A stretch of 19,128 nt of DNA, from NCBI GenBank assembly GCA_934502905.1, contig CAKSVK010000059.1:1-19128 (forward strand), in the 5' to 3' direction. This DNA comes from an uncultured Chitinophagaceae bacterium (GTDB taxonomy: Bacteria > Bacteroidota > Bacteroidia > Chitinophagales > Chitinophagaceae). The notes beneath the pieces were generated by a model that saw only the letters and a list, made by a program, of their open reading frames with translations, searched no databases and had not been told where the DNA came from. Within the stretch, counting starts at the first letter, position 1. Each line of letters opens with the position of its first letter. A program made the position numbers and the translations under genes. Positions 1 to 7,084 of this stretch are shown in pieces.

Positions 1-105
1 GCCCCGGACCGGGCAATAGACACCTGATCTGGACCAAAGCATTCTTGCATCCTTAAACAAAGGGCTCCCTCATAATAAACAGGTATCAAAAAAATGATTT
101 TTTTC

Positions 106-161
106 GGTCAGTGGAGACACTGACCATGGTGCACGCCGTGGTTTGTGTCTCCACAAACCAC
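106..161. repeat. Paired-hairpin intergenic repeat, copy 1
   Basis: Two perfect hairpins lie 12 nt apart. Hairpin A (106-125) has arms GGTCAGTG and CACTGACC around a GAGA tetraloop, 8 bp. Hairpin B (138-161) has arms GTGGTTTGTG and CACAAACCAC around TCTC, 10 bp. On the minus strand hairpin B also reads GTG-GAGA-CAC, so the two hairpins carry the same 10-nt core in opposite orientation. The same architecture recurs at 7850-7910 and 11717-11773. No T-run follows either hairpin, so a classical intrinsic terminator is not supported. Resemblance to REP/BIME elements is inference. Confidence 0.85.
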
Positions 162-166
162 TCGTT

Positions 167-195
167 ATTGATAACATTTTAATAAAATTGATAAC
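167..195. repeat. Short direct repeat, ATTGATAAC twice
   Basis: ATTGATAAC occurs at 167-175 and again at 187-195, exactly 20 bp apart, with an all-A/T spacer between. The spacing is about two helical turns, which would put both copies on one face of the DNA, but nothing else shows a binding site. Chance is possible in A/T-rich DNA. Confidence 0.35.
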
Positions 196-253
196 GGATC
201 TTTAGTATTCCCTTATTCAAATCAGCGATCAAAAAAAGTGTGGTCAGCCACCC

Positions 254-697
254 CTATACCTTATCCTCCCGGAGCAATGTTTCATCCTGCTGCAATACCG
301 CTTCAGTCTGGCGGATACTTTCTGTACGGAACCTTTTACCGGGTGCAAGAAAAATATAGAAATAAAGAAGTATCAGCAGTCCTGTTCCGAAAGGGATCAA
401 TGCCAGGTGACGCGATCCCCAAGCTCCCTCATCAAAGCCGTAAAACTCGCCTGCCATCCACAGGCTATTGGCCGCGATCCACAGTATCACGGCCAGGTTG
501 TGAAATAATTCCGAGGTTATTTTACGGGTTTGCCAGGTAATGGTGACGGCTACCGTCAGCGCCGGCACGATCATGATCATACCCATGATCCGGAAGTCGA
601 GCGCCCAACATATATCTTTTAAAAGCCACAGGAAGATATGCATGTTTTCGGTTCGCCGGAAACGGGCGGGGATGCTGTAAACAGGTTGATCGCTCAT
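254..697 (-). CDS. Conserved small membrane protein, function unknown
   Basis: This 147-aa protein has an N-terminal soluble segment (about residues 1-20), a hydrophobic stretch at about 21-55, a second at about 66-82 and a third at about 100-117, followed by a charged C-terminal tail rich in Glu, Gln and Arg. That suggests an inner-membrane protein with about three spans. It resembles uncharacterised Bacteroidota membrane proteins, and I know of no function for it. The start is an ATG at 697. It follows the ModF-like ATPase gene by 42 nt on the same strand with no clear terminator between, so co-transcription is likely. It could serve as a membrane partner of that ATPase, but nothing in the sequence shows this. 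Confidence 0.75.
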   Translation of the reverse strand: MSDQPVYSIPARFRRTENMHIFLWLLKDICWALDFRIMGMIMIVPALTVAVTITWQTRKITSELFHNLAVILWIAANSLWMAGEFYGFDEGAWGSRHLALIPFGTGLLILLYFYIFLAPGKRFRTESIRQTEAVLQQDETLLREDKV

Positions 698-739
698 ATG
701 AATAAAAAAGTCTCTTATGTAAAAATTGAATGTTGCAAT

Positions 740-2200
740 TTATACTTCCGACCGGATTTCCGCTTCACCATCTGTCAGTGTCATGAACCTGGTTACCGAC
801 TGCGGTATCTCAGCCTTATAATGACTCACATATAACAGCGTTGTATCAAATTGCCGGCAAATATCATCTATCAGTTGCCTGAACTGTTCTATGTGCTCCT
901 TATCCAGTCCCTGGCAAGGCTCGTCCAGGATCAGCAACGGTGGATTTTTTACCAGCGCCCTGGCCAGGAGCACCAGTCTCTGCTCTCCCATGGATAAAGA
1001 AGACAGGCGTTTCTCCGCAGCGGCTTCGAGCCTGAAAAGCCGCAGCCATTTTATGACCAGTGCCTTTTGTTCTTCCGCCAGCTTCCGGAACAAACCGATT
1101 GAATCGAATAACCCGGAGGCAACCGTCTCAAAACAGGTAGCGGTATAGTCAAAAAAAACATGCATCTCAGGAGATACATAACCGATCTTCTTCTTAATAT
1201 CCCAGATACTCTCTCCTGTACCGCGTCTTTTATCAAAAAGATATACCTGGTTCGCGTAGGCTTTCGCATTATCGCCGGTAAGCAAACTCAGCAGCGTGGA
1301 TTTTCCCGCCCCGTTCGGACCTGATATTGCCCAGTGCTCCCCCTTTCTTACCTGCCAGTTGATGTTCTTCAGGATATGACGCTCGCCGTATACCACATTC
1401 ACATCCACCATTTTTACCGCATAGTCGAAATCAAAATCACGCTCCTGCTTCAGGGATCGCAGCAACTGCTTATCCAGCTGGTACTTTTTTGTTTCTACCA
1501 TCGACGGTTCAAAATCAGCGGCCGGCATGACCACCCCCGCTGCACCTGCTTCCAGTATAACCACATGAGTGGCTGCTACCGGAATTTCTGTAGCCGCCGT
1601 AATGACCATCAACGGCATGCCTGCACTTTTCAATAATCCGATAATATTATTGAGCATTTCGCGGCCGCTTACATCCAGTCCTGTAAAGGGGTTATCCAGG
1701 ATCAGCATATCCGGCTCCTCCAGCAGGGCTTTTGCTATCTGCAACCTTTTATTTTCTCCATTGGAAAGTTGTATCAGCGGTTCATCCAAAACATGTTCTA
1801 TATGCACCAGCGCCGGCAGCTCGCGGGGTACAATACCGGATTTGAGAACAGCAGGATAACGGTCAATGTCCAACGCTTGCCTCACCGTAACGGCGTCCTC
1901 CGCATCAGATGAATTAAAACGCTGCTGGTAATAAAAATCCGATACGTTTGACAGGTTCTTAAACCGGTGCTGCTGATCTACTACCACTACCTTGGGTTTC
2001 ACGGGTGTATTCCATTCCATTATCCCGGATACAAAATGCCGCCCCGCGATGGTGTGCGCCAGGGTGGTCTTTCCGCTTCCAGAAGGGCCGGTAACTGCCC
2101 AACATTCATGGTCATACATGGTAAAAGAAAGATCCCTGAGCACCTCCCTGCCATTAAGCCTGACACTAACATTTTTCAGTGTTAAAAAAACTGAAGCCAT
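740..2200 (-). CDS. ModF-like double ABC ATPase (molybdate-type ATP-binding protein)
   Basis: This 486-aa protein has two ABC ATPase domains in tandem and no membrane segment. Domain 1 has Walker A GPSGSGKTT at 38-46 and signature LSNGE at 145-149. Its Walker B ends in Asp169-Asn170, where Asp-Glu is usual, and the H-switch histidine appears to be missing. Domain 2 is complete: GPNGAGKST at 294-302, LSMGE at 402-406, LILDE at 423-427 and His460. The size, the WDIKKKIGYVS block near 333-343 and FDSIG near 365-369 match E. coli ModF. ModF is named for the molybdate cluster but its role is poorly understood. No molybdate permease or binding protein is nearby. The ATG at 2200 is preferred over an in-frame TTG at 2215, because a -7 promoter element lies at 2205-2212. 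The gene probably shares a transcript with the membrane-protein gene downstream. Confidence 0.9.
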   Translation of the reverse strand: MASVFLTLKNVSVRLNGREVLRDLSFTMYDHECWAVTGPSGSGKTTLAHTIAGRHFVSGIMEWNTPVKPKVVVVDQQHRFKNLSNVSDFYYQQRFNSSDAEDAVTVRQALDIDRYPAVLKSGIVPRELPALVHIEHVLDEPLIQLSNGENKRLQIAKALLEEPDMLILDNPFTGLDVSGREMLNNIIGLLKSAGMPLMVITAATEIPVAATHVVILEAGAAGVVMPAADFEPSMVETKKYQLDKQLLRSLKQERDFDFDYAVKMVDVNVVYGERHILKNINWQVRKGEHWAISGPNGAGKSTLLSLLTGDNAKAYANQVYLFDKRRGTGESIWDIKKKIGYVSPEMHVFFDYTATCFETVASGLFDSIGLFRKLAEEQKALVIKWLRLFRLEAAAEKRLSSLSMGEQRLVLLARALVKNPPLLILDEPCQGLDKEHIEQFRQLIDDICRQFDTTLLYVSHYKAEIPQSVTRFMTLTDGEAEIRSEV

Positions 2201-2222
2201 TGCACAAATGTACAATGGCTTC
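2193..2222 (-). promoter_or_regulatory. Perfect 10-bp inverted repeat around -7 element and start codon
   Basis: GAAGCCATTG (2193-2202) and CAATGGCTTC (2213-2222) are exact inverted repeats 10 nt apart. Read on the minus strand, the spacer holds TACATTTG (2212 to 2205), a perfect match to the Bacteroidota -7 consensus TAnnTTTG. The downstream arm contains the ATG of the ModF-like gene (2200). Transcription from this -7 element would start almost at the ATG, giving a leaderless message. A longer transcript would instead hide the ATG in a 10-bp hairpin. No convincing -33 TTG is at the right distance. The repeat is directly seen; operator or RNA-switch function is inference. Confidence 0.55.
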
Positions 2223-2252
2223 CAACAGCATTTTCTAAAAGTTCAAAAGTTG

Positions 2253-2519
2253 TTATTCCTCATCCTCATAATAAGCTCCCTCATTATTGAAATAGGATGC
2301 CTCCCACTCTTTCACCATTTTGTCGTCCAGTAGTTCCACAATTTCAAATATGGTATCTGTTTTCCTCTTCCAGTGTTGTGTTTCTTCCGTTTCACCATAA
2401 CGCGAAATAAACATGCAATGATCAGTATCCAGAATTACCCTGATCAACACCAGGGAAGAACTTTCCTCCTCCTGTATGAGATAATAACAACCTTTTTCCA
2501 ATAACGCGTACGAATACAT
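2253..2519 (-). CDS. Conserved hypothetical protein, 88 aa
   Basis: This is a small soluble acidic protein of 88 aa, beginning MYSYALLEKG and ending in a Glu/Asp/Tyr-rich tail. It has no signal peptide, membrane span or motif I recognise. The reading frame stays open upstream to 2756, but that extension is low-complexity and A/T-rich, contains a candidate -7 promoter element at 2622-2629, and looks non-coding, so the ATG at 2519 is chosen. Its stop codon is 52 nt before the start of the ModF-like gene, with no obvious terminator between, so read-through into that gene is possible. The function is unknown. Confidence 0.65.
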   Translation of the reverse strand: MYSYALLEKGCYYLIQEEESSSLVLIRVILDTDHCMFISRYGETEETQHWKRKTDTIFEIVELLDDKMVKEWEASYFNNEGAYYEDEE

Positions 2520-2867
2520 AACGAATAAATTTTTTAACCTGATCAAATACAGACTAATGGGTAGTAAGTCGTGACTGTTAATGGGTGTATGTACAGAATT
2601 GGCCGGGTGGTAAGTACAATACAAATTTACTGGTTTTAATGCGGGAAAAAAGACGCTTCCGGGCAACCTGGCACTGAATTTAGGAAAATATAACATCAGG
2701 GTATGAGTTCTCAGCAAAATACACATACAACAAAATAAAAATATAACATATATCAAAAAAATAGGTGGATGGCGGAAGTGCCGGAAAGAGGAATAACGGA
2801 AAAAAAAGCGCTATAAAGCATTTTTCATTTTGTAATTTATTTACCTATCCGTTAACTTCGGCCCCTA
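2520..2867. other. Divergent intergenic region upstream of pyrB
   Basis: This stretch separates the 88-aa gene (minus) from pyrB (plus) and must hold both promoters. I see an 8-bp direct repeat TAATGGGT at 2555-2562 and 2579-2586, and a -7-like element for the minus strand at 2622-2629. The sequence becomes strongly A/T-rich from about 2675 to 2760 and again just before pyrB. No PyrR-type leader, riboswitch or attenuator fold is recognisable. Confidence 0.5.
2622..2629 (-). promoter_or_regulatory. Candidate -7 element for the 88-aa gene
   Basis: On the minus strand the bases read TAAATTTG, a perfect match to TAnnTTTG. It would start transcription near 2616 and give a leader of about 95 nt before the ATG at 2519. 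No TTG is present at the usual -33 distance, so the support is the -7 match only. Confidence 0.3.
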
Positions 2868-3812
2868 ATGCAACTCAGCACAAAACATTTGTTGGGCATT
2901 AGGGACCTCACGCAAGGGGATATACAGCTTATTTTAGATACTGCCGCCCAGTTCAAAGAAGTACTACAACGTCCGATCAAGAAAGTTCCCACATTACGGG
3001 ACGTCACCATCGTTAATTTATTTTACGAAAGCTCTACGCGAACGCGTATTTCATTTGAGCTGGCGGAAAAAAGGCTGAGCGCAGACACGATCAATTTTAC
3101 GGCCAGCGGCTCTTCCGTATCCAAAGGAGAGACATTGCTGGATACCGTAAACAATATCCTTTCCATGAAAGTGGATATGGTGGTTATGCGGCATAGTGCC
3201 AGCGGCGCCCCTCATTTTTTGGCAAAGCATATTCCGGCGGCTATTGTAAACGCGGGAGACGGCATCAACGAACATCCCACCCAGGCACTGCTGGATGCGT
3301 TCTCCATGCGGGAACAAAAAGGTACACTGGAAGGGATAAAGGTTGCCATCATCGGTGATATCATGCACTCGCGGGTAGCCCTCAGCAATATATACCTGTT
3401 GAAAAAGATGGGAGCGGAAGTGATGGTAGCAGGCCCCCCCACCCTGATACCTCCTTATATTCAAAAAGCATTTGACATACGGGTAAGTTATAATATCAGG
3501 GAAGCCCTGCAATGGTGTGATATCGCCAATGTATTGAGAATCCAACTGGAAAGACAAAACCAGGTACTGTTCTCATCCCTGAGAGAATACAACCTGGCCT
3601 ACGGCATCAGTAAAAAAATGCTGGATAGCATTGATAAGGAACTGGTGATCATGCACCCCGGCCCTATCAACCGCGGAGTGGAACTGGACAGCGATGTAGC
3701 GGACTCGCAACAATCCATTATATTGCAGCAGGTTGAAAATGGCGTGGCTACCCGCATGGCAGTTTTGTACCTGCTGGCAGGTGGCAGAAATGTTGAAAAC
3801 GCACAGCGGTAA
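2868..3812 (+). CDS. pyrB: Aspartate carbamoyltransferase catalytic chain
   Basis: This enzyme joins carbamoyl phosphate and L-aspartate to N-carbamoyl-L-aspartate, the first committed step of pyrimidine synthesis, in the cytosol. The 314-aa length is typical of a catalytic chain. The carbamoyl-phosphate loop SSTRTR is at 55-60, SKGET at 85-89, Arg108-His109 follow, HPTQ is at 136-139, LRIQLERQ at 223-230 and HPGPINRG at 263-270. The last two favour aspartate over ornithine carbamoyltransferase. The start is the ATG at 2868. coaD follows after 36 nt on the same strand, so the two are probably co-transcribed. No regulatory-chain gene pyrI is in the window. Confidence 0.96.
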   Translation: MQLSTKHLLGIRDLTQGDIQLILDTAAQFKEVLQRPIKKVPTLRDVTIVNLFYESSTRTRISFELAEKRLSADTINFTASGSSVSKGETLLDTVNNILSMKVDMVVMRHSASGAPHFLAKHIPAAIVNAGDGINEHPTQALLDAFSMREQKGTLEGIKVAIIGDIMHSRVALSNIYLLKKMGAEVMVAGPPTLIPPYIQKAFDIRVSYNIREALQWCDIANVLRIQLERQNQVLFSSLREYNLAYGISKKMLDSIDKELVIMHPGPINRGVELDSDVADSQQSIILQQVENGVATRMAVLYLLAGGRNVENAQR

Positions 3813-3848
3813 AAACCTCCTATTCATCCATAACACAAAACTTGCCCC

Positions 3849-4319
3849 ATGAGCAGAGTTGCCTTGTTCCCCGGAACCTTTGACCCCATTACTATAGGCC
3901 ACCTGGATATCATCCACCGGTCGCTACCCCTGTTTGATAAGCTGGTGATCGGCATCGGCCGCAATGCCAACAAAACCGCCATGTTCTCCGAAGAACAAAG
4001 GTTAAAATGGATCCAGGATATTTTCAGGGATAATGATCAGGTCTCTGCCATCGTATACGAAGGGCTGACCGTTGACTGCTGTAAAAGGATTGATGCCCGC
4101 TTCATTCTCCGTGGCATACGGTATGTCAGCGATTTTGAATATGAAAAAGCCATTGCCGACATGAACCGGAGCCTGGCAAAAGATATTGAAACCGTCTTCT
4201 TAACCTGCCTTCCCCAATATACATCGGTAGCATCAACCCTGGTAAGAGACGTAATACGCAATGGTGGCGACGCTTCCCAGTTCCTTCCGGAAACGGTATT
4301 ACAGAGCCTGAAAGGGTAA
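3849..4319 (+). CDS. coaD: Phosphopantetheine adenylyltransferase
   Basis: CoaD transfers AMP from ATP to 4'-phosphopantetheine, giving dephospho-coenzyme A, the penultimate step of CoA synthesis. The 156-aa protein is of normal family length. The nucleotidyltransferase motif GTFDPITIGH spans 9-18, with the T-x-G-H signature at 15-18. Lys42, RGIR at 88-91 and the following DFEYE at 95-99 are in the expected places. The C-terminal block SVASTLVRD corresponds to the family's ISSSxVRE motif. The start is the ATG at 3849. It is encoded 36 nt after pyrB, and its stop is followed at once by the degenerate heptamer tract rather than a clear terminator. Confidence 0.96.
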   Translation: MSRVALFPGTFDPITIGHLDIIHRSLPLFDKLVIGIGRNANKTAMFSEEQRLKWIQDIFRDNDQVSAIVYEGLTVDCCKRIDARFILRGIRYVSDFEYEKAIADMNRSLAKDIETVFLTCLPQYTSVASTLVRDVIRNGGDASQFLPETVLQSLKG

Positions 4320-4320
4320 T

Positions 4321-4449
4321 GAAAAGTGGATAGTGGGTAGTTGTATGTGGGTGAAATTCAGGTTGCAGACCACAAGCTACAGGATGCAGGATGTGTCCCT
4401 GAAACTTACAACCCGGGATTTGCGTCTGTCTTGCGGCTTACCACTTTTC
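4321..4449. repeat. Degenerate 7-bp tandem repeat bounded by inverted repeats
   Basis: The whole gap between coaD and the convergent sensor kinase gene has a 7-nt rhythm. Reading from 4326 in steps of seven gives gtggata, gtgggta, gttgtat, gtgggtg, aaattca, ggttgca, gaccaca, agctaca, ggatgca, ggatgtg, tccctga, aacttac. The first block favours G-T-G-G starts and the second favours a terminal A. The tract is bounded by a 9-bp inverted repeat, GAAAAGTGG (4321-4329) and CCACTTTTC (4441-4449), the latter touching the kinase stop codon. Similar degenerate heptad tracts occur between genes in Bacteroidota to my knowledge. The role is unknown. Confidence 0.5.
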
Positions 4450-6605
4450 TACGACGCCTGCTTGTGCGTTTCAAATCCTGAGGACGACGCATATTCCTGT
4501 ATCTTCTTATGCAGGACTTCCGGCTTGAACGGCTTGGGAACATAGTCGTTAAACCCTTTATTCAGCAGGTCTTCCCGTATATTTTCGTAAGTGGCAGCTG
4601 TAAAAGCAATGATCGGTATGGCGGGATGCGTTCTGCGGATCTCGGCAACTGTTTGGGCGCCGTCCATTTCCGGCATTTCAAGGTCTACCAGCAACAGATC
4701 AGGCTTGGTTTTGTAAAAAAGATCAACGGCTACCAGCCCGTTCTCGGCGGTCACTACTTCTATGTTCCATTTCTGTAAAAACCGCCTGGCTACCATCATA
4801 TTGATCGGGTTATCCTCCGCCAGCAATATTTTCAGTCCATCCAGCGTAGTAAGGTTCTTCAGCTTATCCTCATCCACATAAGGACGCTGTTGTGTGGTAA
4901 TTTTAAAGTTCAGGGTAAAATAGAAGGCGCTGCCTTTATCCGGCTCACTCTCTACCTTCAGGTTGCCGCCCATCTGCTCCACAATCCGTTGGGTAATTGC
5001 CAGTCCCAAACCTGTGCCACCATATTTCCGGGTGGTTTCAATATCCGCCTGTGTAAAGCTTTCGAAGATCTGTCTTATCTTATTCTGCGGAATGCCGATA
5101 CCGGTGTCAGAAACGGAGAAATAGATATCGGCGCTGGCTGATTTCAGTGCAACCATCTTCACAGTCATTTCTATATCACCTTCCTTTGTGAACTTCAGCG
5201 CATTGGACAACAGGTTGTTCATTACCTGGTTCAGGCGCGTTTCATCGCCATATACTTCCAGGTCAGTTTTTTCATCTATCTGCACTTTAAAATCAAGCTT
5301 TTTGGCAGATACGGAAGGGCTGAAAGAAGTTACTACTTTCTGTAGAAAATCTTTCAGGCTGAACTGTGTATTTTCCAGCTGCATTTTGCCGGCTTCTATC
5401 TTGCTGAAATCGAGAATATCGTTTACCAGCTGCATCATATGCTCAGACGAATATTTAAGCACTTCGAAGCTCTGCCGTTGCGAAGGCAAATAGTCTTCCT
5501 GCAATACCAGGTTGGTGGTCCCGATGATCGCATTCAATGGCGTGCGCAGCTCGTGGCTCATATTGGAAAGGAAGCGTGATTTCACCTGGGCAGCTTTTTC
5601 CGCTTTCTCTTTCGCTTTCAGTATCTCAAATTCCGCTACTTTTATTTCCGTGATATCCAGGATGCTCACCTTGCAATACTGTGCGCCGCCGTGTGCAAAA
5701 GCTACCAGGTTCACATAACCGTAGAACGGCGTATTATCCTTCCTGAAAAAATCCATATTTCCGTACCACGGAGATTTCTTTGTAAAATCCTGCCTGCCGA
5801 GCACCATAATGTGTTCTTCCATTTTTTCTCCCAGCAGGTCCTTCACCATGGTTCCATAGATCACATCCTTGGTATTCAGGCTGAATATTTCCAAAGCCGT
5901 CTTATTACAGTCTGTAATGGTCAGCGAACTGATATCTATGATAAAGGACGCATCGAGCGAAGTATCATAAATAGTTTCTTTAAAGTACTTTTCATCCAGT
6001 ATTTTGTCTTCATTCCGTTCAAGGGTCTGCAGGATATAATAAGTAAAGAAAGCGGTGATCACCAGTGAAAGCGCAAGGTTGGAGCTGAACAGCGAGCTAT
6101 ATTGCTCTGCAGAAATAGTTTGTATGGTACTGCTGTAGGGAGACAGTATAAAGATCATCGCTGCCGTAATAAAGGTAACGATGGCCGTCATGATCAGCTC
6201 TTCATAATTCTTTCTCAGGTCTACTACAAATATCAGGGCCAGCAGGAAGGGAAAGTAGAACATATGCTCACCCGACTTTAATCCTTCCACATAGCTGATG
6301 GAAAACAGGTAAAAGTTGATCACCACGATCCCCAGCACTTTTGCAAAAGCCATTCTTCCATCCTTGTTCAGGAAAAAGGAAACGGTCAGCAATAAAATGG
6401 TTGTAATGTTCAGCAGCAGGCTGATATATAAACCTCTGAATGTATTAAGCACAGCCGAAATAAGGCTCACGCCTATCCCGAAAAAAATAAAGATCACCAG
6501 CCTTTCCACACTTTTTTGCCGTTCATGGCTGCGGGATGGATGGTTGCCGCCATTCAAAATACTGTAAAAGGAAGATACTATTTTATCTAAAAAGTTCGTT
6601 TTCAT
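4449..6605 (-). CDS. Hybrid sensor histidine kinase with receiver domain
   Basis: This 718-aa membrane kinase probably starts a phosphorelay. The N-terminal third has about six hydrophobic spans between residues 34 and 192. A PAS domain follows at about 210-325, then a short coiled coil. The dimerisation/phosphoacceptor motif SHELRTP is at 350-356, with His351 as the phosphorylation site. The ATP-binding part shows an N box around 459-471, DTGIGIP at 500-506 and GGTGLGL at 529-535. A C-terminal receiver spans about 590-705, with Glu597-Asp598, phosphoacceptor Asp641, Thr669 and Lys691. There is no Hpt domain in the chain, but one is encoded by the divergent gene 74 bp away. The input signal is unknown. 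The start is the ATG at 6605. Confidence 0.93.
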   Translation of the reverse strand: MKTNFLDKIVSSFYSILNGGNHPSRSHERQKSVERLVIFIFFGIGVSLISAVLNTFRGLYISLLLNITTILLLTVSFFLNKDGRMAFAKVLGIVVINFYLFSISYVEGLKSGEHMFYFPFLLALIFVVDLRKNYEELIMTAIVTFITAAMIFILSPYSSTIQTISAEQYSSLFSSNLALSLVITAFFTYYILQTLERNEDKILDEKYFKETIYDTSLDASFIIDISSLTITDCNKTALEIFSLNTKDVIYGTMVKDLLGEKMEEHIMVLGRQDFTKKSPWYGNMDFFRKDNTPFYGYVNLVAFAHGGAQYCKVSILDITEIKVAEFEILKAKEKAEKAAQVKSRFLSNMSHELRTPLNAIIGTTNLVLQEDYLPSQRQSFEVLKYSSEHMMQLVNDILDFSKIEAGKMQLENTQFSLKDFLQKVVTSFSPSVSAKKLDFKVQIDEKTDLEVYGDETRLNQVMNNLLSNALKFTKEGDIEMTVKMVALKSASADIYFSVSDTGIGIPQNKIRQIFESFTQADIETTRKYGGTGLGLAITQRIVEQMGGNLKVESEPDKGSAFYFTLNFKITTQQRPYVDEDKLKNLTTLDGLKILLAEDNPINMMVARRFLQKWNIEVVTAENGLVAVDLFYKTKPDLLLVDLEMPEMDGAQTVAEIRRTHPAIPIIAFTAATYENIREDLLNKGFNDYVPKPFKPEVLHKKIQEYASSSGFETHKQAS

Positions 6606-6679
6606 TACGTAATACGATGTGGATTGACATATGTTGATGCGTACATTCTAAAACGACTTAGTTTACAACAAATTGTGAT

Positions 6680-7084
6680 ATGCATAAGGAAGCAGGTAAA
6701 ATACAGTTCAATTTTTCACCGCAGCTGGATGTGGTGTTCTTAGCCGGGCTGTATGACACTGATTATGAACAGGCGGAGTTGGTTTTTGAAACATCCTCGG
6801 AACAGATCCGTATCGAACTTCAGCATGCCCGGGAAAAATTCTCCGCCGGAGACGCGGCAGCATTGAAGAAAGTGGTCCATAAAATGAAACCTTTGTTTGG
6901 GTATGTAGGGCTTAATAAAATAATATCCGACTTCGCAGCGTTTGAAGAAGTATGCGCAGGTGCGGAATATATTTCGCAAACTGAAAATGGCTTTAACCAT
7001 ATTGTTGCAATTACAGAAGAAGCTTTGCAAACTATTGATAGTGAGGCAACGCGATTGAAACAATTTAATACCCAATGTCTATGA
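6680..7084 (+). CDS. Histidine phosphotransfer (Hpt) domain protein
   Basis: This 134-aa soluble, mostly helical protein fits a stand-alone Hpt protein. The signature around residues 66-78 is V-H-K-M-K-P-L-F-G-Y-V-G-L, with His67 as the expected phosphorylated residue. The usual family form is HxxKG; here Pro replaces Gly. It would take the phosphate from Asp641 of the divergent hybrid kinase and pass it to the LytTR regulator. Its stop TGA (7082-7084) overlaps an ATG of the next gene in an ATGA arrangement, implying translational coupling and near-equal production. The start is the ATG at 6680. Assignment rests on the motif and the neighbours, since Hpt sequences vary widely. Confidence 0.85.
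   Translation: MHKEAGKIQFNFSPQLDVVFLAGLYDTDYEQAELVFETSSEQIRIELQHAREKFSAGDAAALKKVVHKMKPLFGYVGLNKIISDFAAFEEVCAGAEYISQTENGFNHIVAITEEALQTIDSEATRLKQFNTQCL

Larger units (their letters stand above)
1..253. other. Left-edge non-coding region
   Basis: I see no convincing gene here. All three plus frames stop early (for example TAG at 17-19), so at most a few C-terminal codons of a gene to the left could be present. The stretch holds an A/T near-palindrome at 88-104 (seven A, TGA, seven T), the paired-hairpin repeat directly after it at 106-161, and a 9-bp direct repeat further on. It lies beyond the 3' end of the minus-strand gene that stops at 254. Confidence 0.6.

Noticed and set aside
106..161. 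CRISPR-like repeats
   Set aside because: The hairpins are not identical direct repeats with regular spacers, and no cas genes are present.
2201..2215. TTG start at 2215 for the ModF-like gene
   Set aside because: It would add five residues encoded by the -7 promoter element itself; the ATG at 2200 gives the expected N-terminus.
2520..2756. N-terminal extension of the 88-aa protein
   Set aside because: The frame is open, but the sequence is promoter-like, A/T-rich and yields an unlikely peptide, so the ATG at 2519 is a better start.
4389..4401. GTGTCC in the heptamer tract as a fourth paired-hairpin copy
   Set aside because: The flanking bases do not pair into stems and the conserved core is incomplete.
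7075..7084. Overlap of the Hpt and LytTR genes as a frameshifted single gene
   Set aside because: Each reading frame encodes a complete, separate domain with its own start, and the ATGA overlap is a normal coupling arrangement.
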